A DNA stretch of 64,000 nt from Siminovitchia fortis (GTDB taxonomy: Bacteria > Bacillota > Bacilli > Bacillales > Bacillaceae_C). Position numbers and translations under genes: made by a program. Under the pieces are notes generated by a model that was not told where the DNA came from, did not search any database, and was given only the letters and a program-made list of their open reading frames with translations. The stretch is from contig NZ_QYTU02000011.1 of NCBI RefSeq assembly GCF_003605365.2, positions 25,058-89,057 of the forward strand. The letters are read 5' to 3'. Position 1 is the first letter of the stretch, and each line of letters starts with the position of its first letter. Shown one piece after another: positions 44,547 through 54,008 of the stretch.

Positions 44547-45992
44547 TCAGGCTTTTTTCAACTCCTGTTTGATTTCGGCACACTTCCCGGGTGTAGGGAA
44601 CAGCTTACCTGCATTCAGCAGATTGTCATGGTTGAATACCTTCCTTATATCCGTCTGGGCAATAATTTCTTCATCCGTAAAAACAAACCGCATCTCTTCT
44701 TTCTTTTCGATCCCGACGCCGTGTTCGCCTGTAATCGTTCCGCCCGCATCTGCGCAAGCTTTCAAACAGGCACTGCCAGCTTCTATGGCCTTTTCAGTTT
44801 CGCCCGGTACACGGGAATCAAACAATACCAACGGATGAAGGTTCCCATCTCCTGCGTGAAAAATATTCGCTATCCGCAGTCCTGACTCTTGGCTGATTTC
44901 ATTGATTTTACTTAAAACTTCAGGGAGCTTGCTCCGGGGAATGACACCGTCCTGAACAAGATAATCATGCGAGATGGCTCCCATTGCCCCAAAGCCGGTT
45001 TTTCTGTTTGCCCACCATCTTTCTCTTTCTGCTTCATCTCTCGCTGCCCTTACTTCCCTGACATTCCGGTTTCTGCAAACTTCCAAAATTTGATTGATCT
45101 GCTCCTCTATCCCTGCACGAATGCCATCCACTTCAATTAAGAGAAGGGCCTCAATATCTTTGGGATGGCCGACAGGAAATGCGGCAGCTTCCACCCCTTC
45201 AATCGCAATTTTATCCATCATCTCAAGGGCGGCAGGTACAATGCCGGCAGAAATGATGTCAGACACTGCCTGGCTTCCGTCTTCCACCCTGTCAAAATAA
45301 GCGAGCACTGTCTGCTTCGCTTCGGGATTTTTTAAAATCCTCACGGTGATTTTCGTGACGATGCCAAGAGTCCCCTCCGATCCTGTCAAAAGCCCGAGCA
45401 AATCATAACCAGGTGCATCAGGAATTCCATTTTTCCCGATTTCAACCACTTCACCATTTGGCAGTACGACCTCCAATCCCAATATATGATTGGTTGTCAC
45501 ACCATATTTCAGGCAATGTGCCCCTCCGGCATTTTCGGCTACATTGCCGCCGATCGTGCAGCAATATTGGCTCGATGGATCCGGTGCATAATAATACTCT
45601 TGATCTGAAACGGCATGTGTCAATTTCAAATTGATGAAGCCAGGTTCAACGACAGCCCGCCTGTTTTCGAGATCGACACTCAGCAGTCTCTTCATCCTTG
45701 TCAGGCTGATGATCACTTCACCGTTGATCGGAATGGCACCGCCGCTCAGCCCCGTCCCGGCCCCTCGTGCCAAAAATGGCAAACCGTTTTCTGAACAGTA
45801 TTTGACGACTGCCGCCACCTCTTCCGCATTTTGCGGAAAGACAACCGCCCTTGGCAAATATTTTTGTACGGTGAATCCGTCGCAATCGTAAGCGGCCAGA
45901 TCCGCTTTTTTAAATAAAATTGAACCGGGGCCTGAGACGAGGGTTGCCAATTGAATGATATGCCTGTCTTTTGTGTACACCTTACTTGCCAC
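44547..45992 (-). CDS. glcD: Glycolate oxidase subunit GlcD (FAD-linked)
   Basis: 481 residues from a GTG at 45992, 6 bases after GGGAGGTGG. A longer frame from 46088 would overlap glcF by 107 bases and adds unrelated residues. FAD_binding_4 domain (PRAVVFPQNAEEVAAVVKY, ARGAGTGLSGGAIP, TIGGNVAENAGGAHCLKYG) and FAD-oxidase C-terminal domain ending in HDNLLNAGKLFP. Oxidises glycolate (or D-lactate) to glyoxylate. Overlaps glcF by 11 bases. Confidence 0.9.
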   Translation of the reverse strand: MASKVYTKDRHIIQLATLVSGPGSILFKKADLAAYDCDGFTVQKYLPRAVVFPQNAEEVAAVVKYCSENGLPFLARGAGTGLSGGAIPINGEVIISLTRMKRLLSVDLENRRAVVEPGFINLKLTHAVSDQEYYYAPDPSSQYCCTIGGNVAENAGGAHCLKYGVTTNHILGLEVVLPNGEVVEIGKNGIPDAPGYDLLGLLTGSEGTLGIVTKITVRILKNPEAKQTVLAYFDRVEDGSQAVSDIISAGIVPAALEMMDKIAIEGVEAAAFPVGHPKDIEALLLIEVDGIRAGIEEQINQILEVCRNRNVREVRAARDEAERERWWANRKTGFGAMGAISHDYLVQDGVIPRSKLPEVLSKINEISQESGLRIANIFHAGDGNLHPLVLFDSRVPGETEKAIEAGSACLKACADAGGTITGEHGVGIEKKEEMRFVFTDEEIIAQTDIRKVFNHDNLLNAGKLFPTPGKCAEIKQELKKA

Positions 45993-47346
45993 TGCCTTCC
46001 ACCTCCCTGCCTTCCTTTTGATAAGCCCAATCCAGCAATTGAACCGTATGAACGATCTTTTGATTACGGCCGTACTTTTGGACTCCAAGCGCCATCTGCA
46101 GCATGCAGCCCGGGTTGCCCATCGAAATCATCTCAACTTCTTCCGGGACATTTTCCATTTTGCTTTGCAGCACTGCATCGGCCATCTCAGGGTTGGTAAT
46201 ATTGTAGATTCCTGCACTGCCGCAGCATCTGTCGGCGTTTGGCATATGAACCATTTTTACACCGGGAATATCCAGCAGCAGGTCACGGGGTTCCTGCCGC
46301 ACTCCCTGTCCATGGGCCAAATGGCAGGCATCGTGGTACGTGATCGTCGTTTCAATGGGTGCTTTCGGTATTTCGTATCCTGTATCATGAAGATATTTTG
46401 CGACATCAACCACTTTCTCCGAAAATTTTTCTGCGCGCGCCTTCCATTCAGGGTCCTGGCGGAACAGTTCATGATACTCTTTCATCATGGAACCGCAGCC
46501 TGCCGCATTGACAACAACGTTTTGTGCTTCTTCGAATGCTTCTATATTCTGCTTGGCAAGCTTCCTGCCCGTATCCCTGTCGCCGGCATGAACATGCAGA
46601 GCACCGCAGCATGTCTGATTTTCCGGGATCATGACATCGTTTCCATTTCGCGTCAGCACATTGATTGTCGCTTCATTCACGTCGGCGAACATCACATCCA
46701 TCACGCAGCCAGTAAGCATAGCAACTTCCGCTTTCTTATCCCCTTGGGCTTTTATCACTTTTTCGTTCTTATATTTTTTCCGGACAGGCTCCCGGACCTC
46801 AGGCATGATTCCTTCCATTTCAGCCAGGTGGTCCGGCATGATATTGATCAAACCCGTTTTCCGCACAGCTGTCTGCATACCGCTCTTTTGGTAAAATCTC
46901 AGCAGTTTTCCAAGCTTGTTCATCCGTTCTGGATAAGGGAACAGTTTTTCCAGGAATAATTTGCTGACTGTGCTCTTCCAGCCTGTAAGTGGCATTGCCT
47001 GGCGGATCTGCCCTCTTGCTTCTTCAATAAGGCCGCCGACATTCACATCAGCAGGACAGGCGGTTGTGCACGCCCGGCAATCCAGGCAGTCAAAAACCGG
47101 ATCAATCAGTTCCTCATTGACTTCAAGGCGCCCCTGGGCAACTGATTGGATCAAATGCACCCTGCCTCTTGGCGAATGCTGCTCCTGGCCTGTGATTTCA
47201 TAGGTCGGGCAGGATTCAAGGCACATGCCGCAATGAACACAATCCGCCCATTTATTTGGATCAGGGGGATCATTCCAGAGATAATTGCCCAATTGCATCG
47301 TGGTACATGCAGGTTCCTGAGTGATTTCCTTCTCTATCGTTGCCAC
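45982..47346 (-). CDS. glcF: Glycolate oxidase iron-sulfur subunit GlcF
   Basis: 454 residues, GTG start after GGGAGGG. Two 4Fe-4S motifs (CVHCGMCLESCP and CLDCRACTTACP) and two CCG domains (TCCGALHVH, RCCGSAGIYN) that bind further clusters or heme/quinone-side cofactors. Transfers electrons from GlcD/GlcE to the quinone pool. The start lies within a few bases of the glcE stop. Confidence 0.92.
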   Translation of the reverse strand: MATIEKEITQEPACTTMQLGNYLWNDPPDPNKWADCVHCGMCLESCPTYEITGQEQHSPRGRVHLIQSVAQGRLEVNEELIDPVFDCLDCRACTTACPADVNVGGLIEEARGQIRQAMPLTGWKSTVSKLFLEKLFPYPERMNKLGKLLRFYQKSGMQTAVRKTGLINIMPDHLAEMEGIMPEVREPVRKKYKNEKVIKAQGDKKAEVAMLTGCVMDVMFADVNEATINVLTRNGNDVMIPENQTCCGALHVHAGDRDTGRKLAKQNIEAFEEAQNVVVNAAGCGSMMKEYHELFRQDPEWKARAEKFSEKVVDVAKYLHDTGYEIPKAPIETTITYHDACHLAHGQGVRQEPRDLLLDIPGVKMVHMPNADRCCGSAGIYNITNPEMADAVLQSKMENVPEEVEMISMGNPGCMLQMALGVQKYGRNQKIVHTVQLLDWAYQKEGREVEGSGK

Positions 47347-47348
47347 TA

Positions 47349-48671
47349 TTAAATCCCTCCCAAAAACCTTTGCGGATTCAAAATGCCGTTCGGATCAACC
47401 GTTTTCTTGATTCCCTCCATCAGGAAAAAATAAGGAGGTTTCTCTCCCCATGTGTCGATTTGCTTTCTTTGCTTATACGGCAAATGGGTGACAGTTGCAT
47501 ATCCGCCGTACTCCCTTGCTTTTTCCCTTAATTGCAGGATTGTATCGGCCACCAAACTTTCTTCTCCTTTCATTACTGCCCGGCATAAGCCGTGCCCCAT
47601 TCCCCCATGCGCTTGGATTGATAAACGGCCAGGATTTTCCAATTTGATAGTTTCTTCTATTATATGGAGCACGTCCAGATTGACCACGCCTATTTTCACC
47701 GACGCCTCCAGTTCTTCCAACGATTCAATGACGGGGTTTTCATAAAACTTATTCCAAAAATCGCAGGCTTCTTCCTCTGAAAGCACTCTGACTTCCGTGC
47801 CGTCGGGCCTGAGATCCCTTAAATAATTCTCTTGATACAGAACCGAGCTTTCCACATCTTCAAAAGCGATGGCCAATGTTTTGCTGCGTCTTTCTGTCAA
47901 CTTTTCGGCAAGTGGCGGGTTAAGCAATTCCAATGACACCGGTTCCAGCATTGAATCAAGCAGGCGGATGCAAAATTTCCTGATCTGATCCATGTTTCCT
48001 TCAGGAAATGATATAAGAACGAGGGTCTCATACTTTGGCAGCGGCCTGAGTTTAAATGTAATCTCAGAGAGGACGCCAAGGGTCCCCATGGAACCGATAA
48101 ACAATTTATTCATATCATAACCAGCCACATTTTTAACGACCTTTCCGCCAGTACGGATGATCGTCCCATTCGGATAAACAACCCTCAACCCGATGACCGA
48201 ATCCCTTGCCGAACCGTAACCCAGCCTCTTGGGGCCGCTGTCATTCGCAGCAATTACGCCGCCGACTGTAGAGGTTTGCGGTGTAAACGGATCAATGGAA
48301 ACCCTTTGGTTATAGCGTGAAAGATACTCCTGGAGCTCGCCGAAGCGGGTTCCTGCTTTGACAGTGACCGTCATATCTCCCGGAACATGCTCTACAATCC
48401 CGCTGTAACTTTTTAAAGACAATAAAATATCCGTACTTTCAACGAGGCCGCCGCAGCCTCTCTTCGTTCCAGCTCCCATAATAGAAACAGTTTGGCCGGA
48501 TTGGTCGGCATAGGATAATATATTTGCAATCTCCTGTTCAGACTGCGGGTATACAGTGATATTTCCTCCATTCCCAAGTTCATGATCAGTTTCCCCGGCT
48601 GCAAAACGATCTTCAGAAATTACCGCCTTCAATTCAGATAAAATACTGGTTGTTGATATTGGACTCACCAC
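47349..48671 (-). CDS. glcE: Glycolate oxidase FAD-binding subunit GlcE
   Basis: 440 residues. Second FAD_binding_4 subunit: ITVYPQSEQEIANILSYA, GAGTKRGCGG, TVGGVIAANDSGPKRLGYG; C-terminal oxidase domain shorter than in GlcD. First gene of the operon. Start GTG at 48671 or the next GTG codon; the ribosome site (AGGTGG) overlaps the start, so the exact start is unsure. Confidence 0.86.
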   Translation of the reverse strand: MVSPISTTSILSELKAVISEDRFAAGETDHELGNGGNITVYPQSEQEIANILSYADQSGQTVSIMGAGTKRGCGGLVESTDILLSLKSYSGIVEHVPGDMTVTVKAGTRFGELQEYLSRYNQRVSIDPFTPQTSTVGGVIAANDSGPKRLGYGSARDSVIGLRVVYPNGTIIRTGGKVVKNVAGYDMNKLFIGSMGTLGVLSEITFKLRPLPKYETLVLISFPEGNMDQIRKFCIRLLDSMLEPVSLELLNPPLAEKLTERRSKTLAIAFEDVESSVLYQENYLRDLRPDGTEVRVLSEEEACDFWNKFYENPVIESLEELEASVKIGVVNLDVLHIIEETIKLENPGRLSIQAHGGMGHGLCRAVMKGEESLVADTILQLREKAREYGGYATVTHLPYKQRKQIDTWGEKPPYFFLMEGIKKTVDPNGILNPQRFLGGI

Positions 48672-49090
48672 CTATTTATGTAAAGATTATCCTGTTCCTT
48701 CATTAAATCACTAAATCTATCTATATTCAATTAATTATTTGAATATACAAACTCTTTTGCATTGGGAAAAACCTTGCGATAATTTATCAACATTCTTAAC
48801 TTGATAGATTAACATAAAGTGCAGTACAGTTTTTCATTTGCATGCACTTATCTTTCCTTAATGCTTCGGTTGCAAGCGCTGTTTCATACAGTGCTTAAGT
48901 GTTTTCATGCTGAATAAAATGATTACAACGGGAAGTAATCAGCACATATAGAAAAAAGTCATGAGCCACATTACATATTCCGATGATTCAAACTGTCAGA
49001 AATTATTGATTTCAACTCATCTAAGGAATAAAATTTTAATTAACATCTTGAGGGTTTCGTTTTTAAAAGAAAATAAAGGAGGATATTTTT
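48672..49090. promoter_or_regulatory. Divergent control region between glcE and the APC permease gene
   Basis: 419 bp AT-rich DNA without a gene. It holds a spaced inverted repeat AAGTGCA (48817-48823) and TGCACTT (48843-48849), and an imperfect cre-like sequence at 48870-48887 (TTGCAAGCGCTGTTTCAT, one base longer than the CcpA consensus). Both could regulate the glycolate operon; neither is proven. Confidence 0.4.
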
Positions 49091-50581
49091 ATGGAACAAC
49101 GGCAACAGCTGGCTAAGACGTTGAAGCCCCACTGGGTTTGGGCCATCGCATTCGGATCATGTATCGGCTGGGGAGCCTTTGTATTGCCTGTTGATTGGAT
49201 GTCCATGGCCGGGCCTCTTGGTGTCATTATCGGTTATTCCATCGGAGCACTTCTTATGATCGTTATTGGTGTAAGTTATGGATACCTGGTTGAAAAGCTG
49301 CCGGTGTCGGGCGGAGAGTTTGCCTATGCCTATTATGGGCTTGGAAGGTATCATGCATTCTTTTGCGGATGGTTCCTTACACTCGGCTATATGTCAATCG
49401 TCGCTTTAAACGCATCTGCCTTGGCCCTGTTGGCAAAGTTTACAATGCCTGCTTTTTTCACTAAAGGGCATCTTTACACGATTGCCGGATGGGAAGTTAC
49501 GATTGGCGAAATAATCATTGCATGTCTCGCCCTGATTTTCTTTGCTTATTTAAACATTCGTGGAGCCAGCCTTTCGGGGCTCTCACAGTTCATCTTTTGC
49601 GTCGGCCTTGTTGTGGCGGTTGTATTATTGACAGTTGGAATGGTTCTGCACCCTTCCAGCTCATTTTCAAACCTCCAGCCTCTTTTTAAGCCGGGAACCT
49701 CATCAGTAGCTGCAATTGCTGCCATCATAGCCATTGCGCCATGGGCATATGTCGGATTTGACAATATCCCTCAGGCAGCTGAAGAATTCGATTTCCATCC
49801 AAGCAAATCATTCAAGCTGATATTCTGGGCATTGATCTGTGCCGGTTTAACTTATGCCTTTCTCATCATTGCCACTGGTGTTGGCATGCCCTGGATGAAT
49901 ACGGTTGACGCCGGTTTCATGTGGGGAACGGGGACAATTGTTGAAAATGCATTTGGCAGATTTGGTGTCCTTATACTTGCTTTTGCCGTTATGATGGGAA
50001 TTTTTACAGGACTAAACGGTTTTTATGTATCGACAAGCCGCCTGCTGTTTGCAATGGGGAGAGCGAAAGTCATTCCCGATTCTTTTGGTGAACTACATCC
50101 AAAATACGGAACTCCGAAACTGGGCATCTGGTTTACTATGGCAGCTTGTCTCATAGCTCCGTTCTTCGGAAGGCAGGCACTATTATGGGTCGTCGACATG
50201 GCTGCCTTGGGAGTTACGATCGCCTACTTCTATACGACATTTGTTGCCTACCGCCTCTTTAGATGGTCAGACCAGGATACTGGAAAAACAAGGGATATCT
50301 CGCTCATTGCGCCTGGCAGGAAGCTCATTGCACTTATTGGGGTTATAAGCAGCATCGGTTTCTTCCTATTACTAGTAGTTCCCGGCTCCCCGGGATTTTT
50401 GGGAACGCCGTCATGGATTGCCCTGCTTGTCTGGGTGGCACTCGGAGGCACCTTCTTCCTTACAAGATATAAAAATTACAGTGAAATGCCTAAGAAAGAT
50501 TTGGATCTTTATATTTTGGGCGATTTCAAGGATAGCGAAAATTCAGCCGGTTCCCTAACCACTGAACCCGAAGCAAAATAG
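49091..50581 (+). CDS. APC-family amine/amino acid permease
   Basis: 496 residues, 12 helices. First helix GSCIGWGAFVLPVDWMSMAGPLG carries the broken-helix glycine motif of APC transporters. AAGGAGG ribosome site, own terminator. It stands between the glycolate and taurine clusters, divergent from glcE and convergent to the PhnX-BMC-membrane group. Transport of taurine or a related amine is possible but not shown by the sequence. Confidence 0.82.
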   Translation: MEQRQQLAKTLKPHWVWAIAFGSCIGWGAFVLPVDWMSMAGPLGVIIGYSIGALLMIVIGVSYGYLVEKLPVSGGEFAYAYYGLGRYHAFFCGWFLTLGYMSIVALNASALALLAKFTMPAFFTKGHLYTIAGWEVTIGEIIIACLALIFFAYLNIRGASLSGLSQFIFCVGLVVAVVLLTVGMVLHPSSSFSNLQPLFKPGTSSVAAIAAIIAIAPWAYVGFDNIPQAAEEFDFHPSKSFKLIFWALICAGLTYAFLIIATGVGMPWMNTVDAGFMWGTGTIVENAFGRFGVLILAFAVMMGIFTGLNGFYVSTSRLLFAMGRAKVIPDSFGELHPKYGTPKLGIWFTMAACLIAPFFGRQALLWVVDMAALGVTIAYFYTTFVAYRLFRWSDQDTGKTRDISLIAPGRKLIALIGVISSIGFFLLLVVPGSPGFLGTPSWIALLVWVALGGTFFLTRYKNYSEMPKKDLDLYILGDFKDSENSAGSLTTEPEAK

Positions 50582-50593
50582 TTTTTAATTAAA

Positions 50594-50619
50594 GCTGCGG
50601 CCTGGGCCGCAGCTTTTTT
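50594..50619 (+). terminator. Terminator of the APC permease gene
   Basis: GCTGCGGC with GCCGCAGC (8-9 bp stem, short loop) followed by TTTTTT. Confidence 0.9.
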
Positions 50620-50665
50620 CAAATACTCAGCCTAACCCCCTCCATTCATCCTTTACAATAAACCC

Positions 50666-50983
50666 TTAAATGAATTTTGCTACCCCCAAGGTTAAAAATA
50701 TAATAATGACCATTATCAATGCAGCGTTATTCCAAAGTCTGTTTCTGAATTCAGGCCTCACTTCCTTAGAATTCAATAAGAAAAGAAGAGTAATGGCGAG
50801 AAGCAGCAGGAATAGCGATCCAAGGGCTGCGTACAGCAAGACTAGTCCAATTGGCTGGTTGAATAAAAGAAGAAGCCATGAAGGAAATGTCAACCAAGCG
50901 AGAAATGCCCTGTAAGCTGGATCTTTCTCATCAATCGGCTTTTTGATTTTAACTTCGTCAACCTTCTTTTTTAAATTGCGCAT
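50666..50983 (-). CDS. Hypothetical small membrane protein
   Basis: 105 residues with a charged N terminus (RNLKKKVDEVKIKKPIDEKD) and three hydrophobic segments (about 29-46, 47-71, 84-104). No family recognised. There is no clear ribosome site before the ATG, and the DNA just upstream contains a broken microcompartment gene, so the 5' context may have been lost by deletion. Confidence 0.5.
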   Translation of the reverse strand: MRNLKKKVDEVKIKKPIDEKDPAYRAFLAWLTFPSWLLLLFNQPIGLVLLYAALGSLFLLLLAITLLFLLNSKEVRPEFRNRLWNNAALIMVIIIFLTLGVAKFI

Positions 50984-51024
50984 GAAGTCCGCAAAGAGAT
51001 AAGGAATCCCATTCCACGATCCGA

Positions 51025-51108
51025 TTAATCAGTGATGGCGATCAATGCAGGAAAAGCAGTAGTTTCAATCATTCCTAATGCAACGTTTACGTATACCGCC
51101 CTCTTCAC
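51025..51108 (-). pseudogene. 5' fragment of a bacterial microcompartment (BMC) shell protein gene
   Basis: Too short for usual ORF calling. From a GTG at 51108, 7 bases after the phnX stop, 27 codons read VKRAVYVNVALGMIETTAF then PALIAITD and a TAA stop at 51025-51027. ALGMIET followed by an Ala-rich helix to a conserved Asp is the beginning of the BMC (Pfam 00936) fold, normally about 90 residues. The rest (the glycine-rich KVGSG-type pore strand onward) is not present in any frame up to the next gene. I read this as a truncated, decayed shell gene. Confidence 0.65.
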
Positions 51109-51114
51109 CTCTCT

Positions 51115-51948
51115 TCATATAAAATGGTCAGTTGGACGTTTAACCCCAATTTCCAAGTGCTTATTTATCTTTGGAATGATTTTGTCTAATTCACCTATAC
51201 TTTCAATGACATAGTGTGCCCCAGCTTCCTTGAACTTCTTGGACACTTGGTCCATTTTGTAAGCAAGATTTTCAGGGCTTAGTGCATTTAATTCCGTTTC
51301 TTTTAACCCGAGCTCGCTACTTCCTTTTAAAATTCCTACAGCCCAGGTACCCGCATTAATTCCTTCTTTGATATCGCTGACTGTATCACCGACTTTTACA
51401 ACATGTTTCATAGGATAGACTTCCAAATTAATGGCATTTTGATAGATCATCCAAGGGTACGGTCGCCCTCCGGGTAAATGATCAGATGTCACCATCGAAT
51501 CAGGTACATAGCCCCTTTTTCTAGCTTCTGGAGCTACGATTTTCATCATTTCTCCTGTATACCCGGTTGTCGATCCAATTTTCAACCCTTGGGTTCTCAA
51601 ACGACTTACTAAATCAACTGCCCCCGGAACCGGTTCACAGTATTTTGGAAGGATGGAAAACAGCATCGGTTCAAAATCTTCATAAAGTGCGTCAACGTCC
51701 TCTTTCTGGGGAAATCGACCGAATTTTTCCTTCCAAATGTTTGCAATCCGTTCCATTTTGCACATTTCATTGATGTGATCCCATTTCAATAGCCCCATGG
51801 GAGCCCGAGCTTCATCATCGGTAACGTTTATTCCCCTCTTTTTGAATACTTCAATAAAAACATCCAGGGGTGCAAAGCAGCCGTAATCTATAATAGTACC
51901 GGCCCAGTCAAAGATAATTGCTTCAATTTGTGGGGGTTTTTCATCCAT
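51115..51948 (-). CDS. phnX: Phosphonoacetaldehyde hydrolase (phosphonatase)
   Basis: 277 residues, HAD superfamily. Nucleophile Asp in IFDWAGTIIDYG, Schiff-base lysine in the cap as MGLLKWDHI, and KVGDTVSDIKEG for Mg2+ binding; TTGYTGEMM and GRPYPWM are family hallmarks. Hydrolyses phosphonoacetaldehyde (from 2-aminoethylphosphonate) to acetaldehyde and phosphate. ATG 51948 with AAGGAGG; the start at 51966 contains that site. Separated from xsc by a terminator, so a separate transcript. Confidence 0.93.
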   Translation of the reverse strand: MDEKPPQIEAIIFDWAGTIIDYGCFAPLDVFIEVFKKRGINVTDDEARAPMGLLKWDHINEMCKMERIANIWKEKFGRFPQKEDVDALYEDFEPMLFSILPKYCEPVPGAVDLVSRLRTQGLKIGSTTGYTGEMMKIVAPEARKRGYVPDSMVTSDHLPGGRPYPWMIYQNAINLEVYPMKHVVKVGDTVSDIKEGINAGTWAVGILKGSSELGLKETELNALSPENLAYKMDQVSKKFKEAGAHYVIESIGELDKIIPKINKHLEIGVKRPTDHFI

Positions 51949-52110
51949 AATGTCAACCTCCTTCATTACAAAACATAGTAATATCTTTTAACCAAAATCA
52001 TCCTTTAATGTAATGTTATCGCTCATCCTTGGCTTTTTTTGAGAATGTGCCGATTTTTTTATGAATCAGGATTCCACTCATCTTTCACCTGCAGATACCT
52101 CAATCAATTA

Positions 52111-52153
52111 AAATACCAGCCCTTCCGGCTTGTCACCGAACGGGCTGGACTTT
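52111..52153 (-). terminator. Terminator of the tpa-lysR-xsc operon
   Basis: CCAGCCCGTTCGG with CCGGAAGGGCTGG, about 12 paired bases, followed on the minus strand by a T-rich stretch. Confidence 0.75.
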
Positions 52154-52161
52154 TATTTTGT

Positions 52162-53940
52162 TTATTTTTTCCAATTCTCGTGATCCAAGTGTTTGTATTT
52201 ATCCAGGAAGCGTGTTGGCATTTTCAGAGCATCTCTCCTGAATGGCGGAGCAAGCTGTGTTCCATCGACGTAGATGTTAAGCACTGCCGGCTTCCTCTTT
52301 TCAAGAACTTCTTTTACTACCGGTCCAATTTCCTCCGGCTTGTTGATCGTATAGCCAAGCGCACCCATTGACTTCGCCACTTCCGCAAAATCTGGCGCTT
52401 CGATGTCGGAACCGATAAAGCGGTTGTCATAGTAATCTACCTGATTTTTCTTTTCAGCAGCCCAGGACTTGTTGTTAAAGACACATGCGATGACTGGAAT
52501 GTTCTGCTCTACTGCTGTGCTCACTTCATGCAGGCTCATTCCCCACGCGCCGTCTCCGATGATGGCTGCTACAGGAGTATCAGGTTCGGCAAGCTGGGCA
52601 CCCATGGCTGCAGGGTAAGCGAAGCCTGTATTACCGAAAGTCAACGCTGCAATATGGCGTCTCGTCTGATTGAATTTCAAGTAAGCATTTGCTGTGGATG
52701 ATACGTTTCCGATATCGGTTGAGATAATTGTATTTTCAGGAAGCGCTCGCGTCAACTCCAGCAATGCCCTGCGCGGATTGATCGGGTTGCCCGGCTCCAT
52801 TGCCAGATCAACAAGCTCCTGCTCCCAGGCTTCTTTTCGCTTTGCAATTTCAGCCATGCGCTCCGTGTTTTTCGAAGGCTCAGGCTGTACTTTCAACAAC
52901 TGTTTATACAGCTCTTCACCGGCTGCTTTTGCGTCACCAATAATTCCCACTTCAATCGGGTGTGTTCTTGCGATATTTCGCGGATTGATATCAACCTGAA
53001 TGATCTTCGAATTTTTAGGGAAATAATCGATATCGTAGCAAGGCAGTGTTCCAAAGACGGATAGGCGGGTTCCAATCGCAATCAGAACATCCGCGTCTTT
53101 TATTGTGTTCATGGCCGCTTTTGATCCCATGTAACCGATCGGTCCGACAGCCAGTGGGTGATCTGCCGGGAATGCGTCATTATGCATGTAAGATACGGCA
53201 GCTGGCGCAGATAAATGTTCCGAAATTTTCACAACTGTTTCTACCCCGTCAGCATCTACAGCACCACGACCGGAAATAATAACCGGGTTTTTCGCATCTT
53301 TAAGCAGTTCGACTGCTTTTTGAATTAATGCAGGGTCACCGCTTCCTCTTGCATCCGTGCGGTATTGATGCGGTTCAAGGATTTGATCTTCCAATTCTCC
53401 GTAGAAAAGGTCACGCGGAATATCGTATAAAACCGGGCCGCGTTCAGCATATGCGATCCTGAAAGCTGTGCGCAGACAGTCGGCTACACGGCTTGTGTGC
53501 GTCACCCGTACAGTTTCCTTTGTAATAGACTTAAAGATTGATACCTGGTCAGCTTCCTGGAATCCATCCCAACCAATTGTCGGTGTTCCGGCAGATGGGG
53601 AAATGACAACCATCGGAGTATGCGCCTGGTATGCGGCTGCCACAGATGTCACCATATTTGTGATCCCCGGTCCATTCTGCCCAATGACGACCCCTGCTGT
53701 ACCTGATACTCTAGTAAAAGCATCAGCCATATGCGCAGCACTCTGTTCATGGCGGACAGGGATGAATCTGATTCCTGCTGTCGGGAACAAATCAAGCATA
53801 TCCATGAAAGCAGATCCAACTATCCCGTAGATTTCTTTTACATTTTCCTGCACAAGAGTTTCAACAATTGCCTCACTCGGCGTCATTTTCATTTTTTGTC
53901 CCGTTACAGCCTTTTGTTTTACCGCTTCCTTTTGAGCCAT
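52162..53940 (-). CDS. xsc: Sulfoacetaldehyde acetyltransferase
   Basis: 592 residues, thiamine-diphosphate enzyme of the acetohydroxyacid synthase fold. Converts sulfoacetaldehyde and phosphate to acetyl phosphate and sulfite. N-terminal Pyr domain with catalytic Glu in [14 protein letters not shown], central domain, and PP domain with [11 protein letters not shown]...NN ThDP/Mg2+ motif. The Xsc-specific [10 protein letters not shown] segment separates it from acetolactate synthases. GGAGG ribosome site. Follows the aminotransferase and LysR genes. Confidence 0.92.
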   Translation of the reverse strand: MAQKEAVKQKAVTGQKMKMTPSEAIVETLVQENVKEIYGIVGSAFMDMLDLFPTAGIRFIPVRHEQSAAHMADAFTRVSGTAGVVIGQNGPGITNMVTSVAAAYQAHTPMVVISPSAGTPTIGWDGFQEADQVSIFKSITKETVRVTHTSRVADCLRTAFRIAYAERGPVLYDIPRDLFYGELEDQILEPHQYRTDARGSGDPALIQKAVELLKDAKNPVIISGRGAVDADGVETVVKISEHLSAPAAVSYMHNDAFPADHPLAVGPIGYMGSKAAMNTIKDADVLIAIGTRLSVFGTLPCYDIDYFPKNSKIIQVDINPRNIARTHPIEVGIIGDAKAAGEELYKQLLKVQPEPSKNTERMAEIAKRKEAWEQELVDLAMEPGNPINPRRALLELTRALPENTIISTDIGNVSSTANAYLKFNQTRRHIAALTFGNTGFAYPAAMGAQLAEPDTPVAAIIGDGAWGMSLHEVSTAVEQNIPVIACVFNNKSWAAEKKNQVDYYDNRFIGSDIEAPDFAEVAKSMGALGYTINKPEEIGPVVKEVLEKRKPAVLNIYVDGTQLAPPFRRDALKMPTRFLDKYKHLDHENWKK

Positions 53941-54008
53941 TTCAATTCCTCCCTCACTATGTTAAGTTTGAAAATTTATCATCAACAACTCATGTTGCCT
54001 GATACAGA

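Noticed and set aside
45955..46959. 334-codon plus-strand open frame opposite glcF
   Set aside because: It is antisense to an unmistakable GlcF with two 4Fe-4S motifs; its translation is rich in His, Phe and Cys without domains, and it has no ribosome site.
52162..53940. Acetolactate synthase large subunit
   Set aside because: Fold is shared, but the Xsc-type [10 protein letters not shown] segment, the missing small-subunit gene and the aminotransferase context favour sulfoacetaldehyde acetyltransferase.
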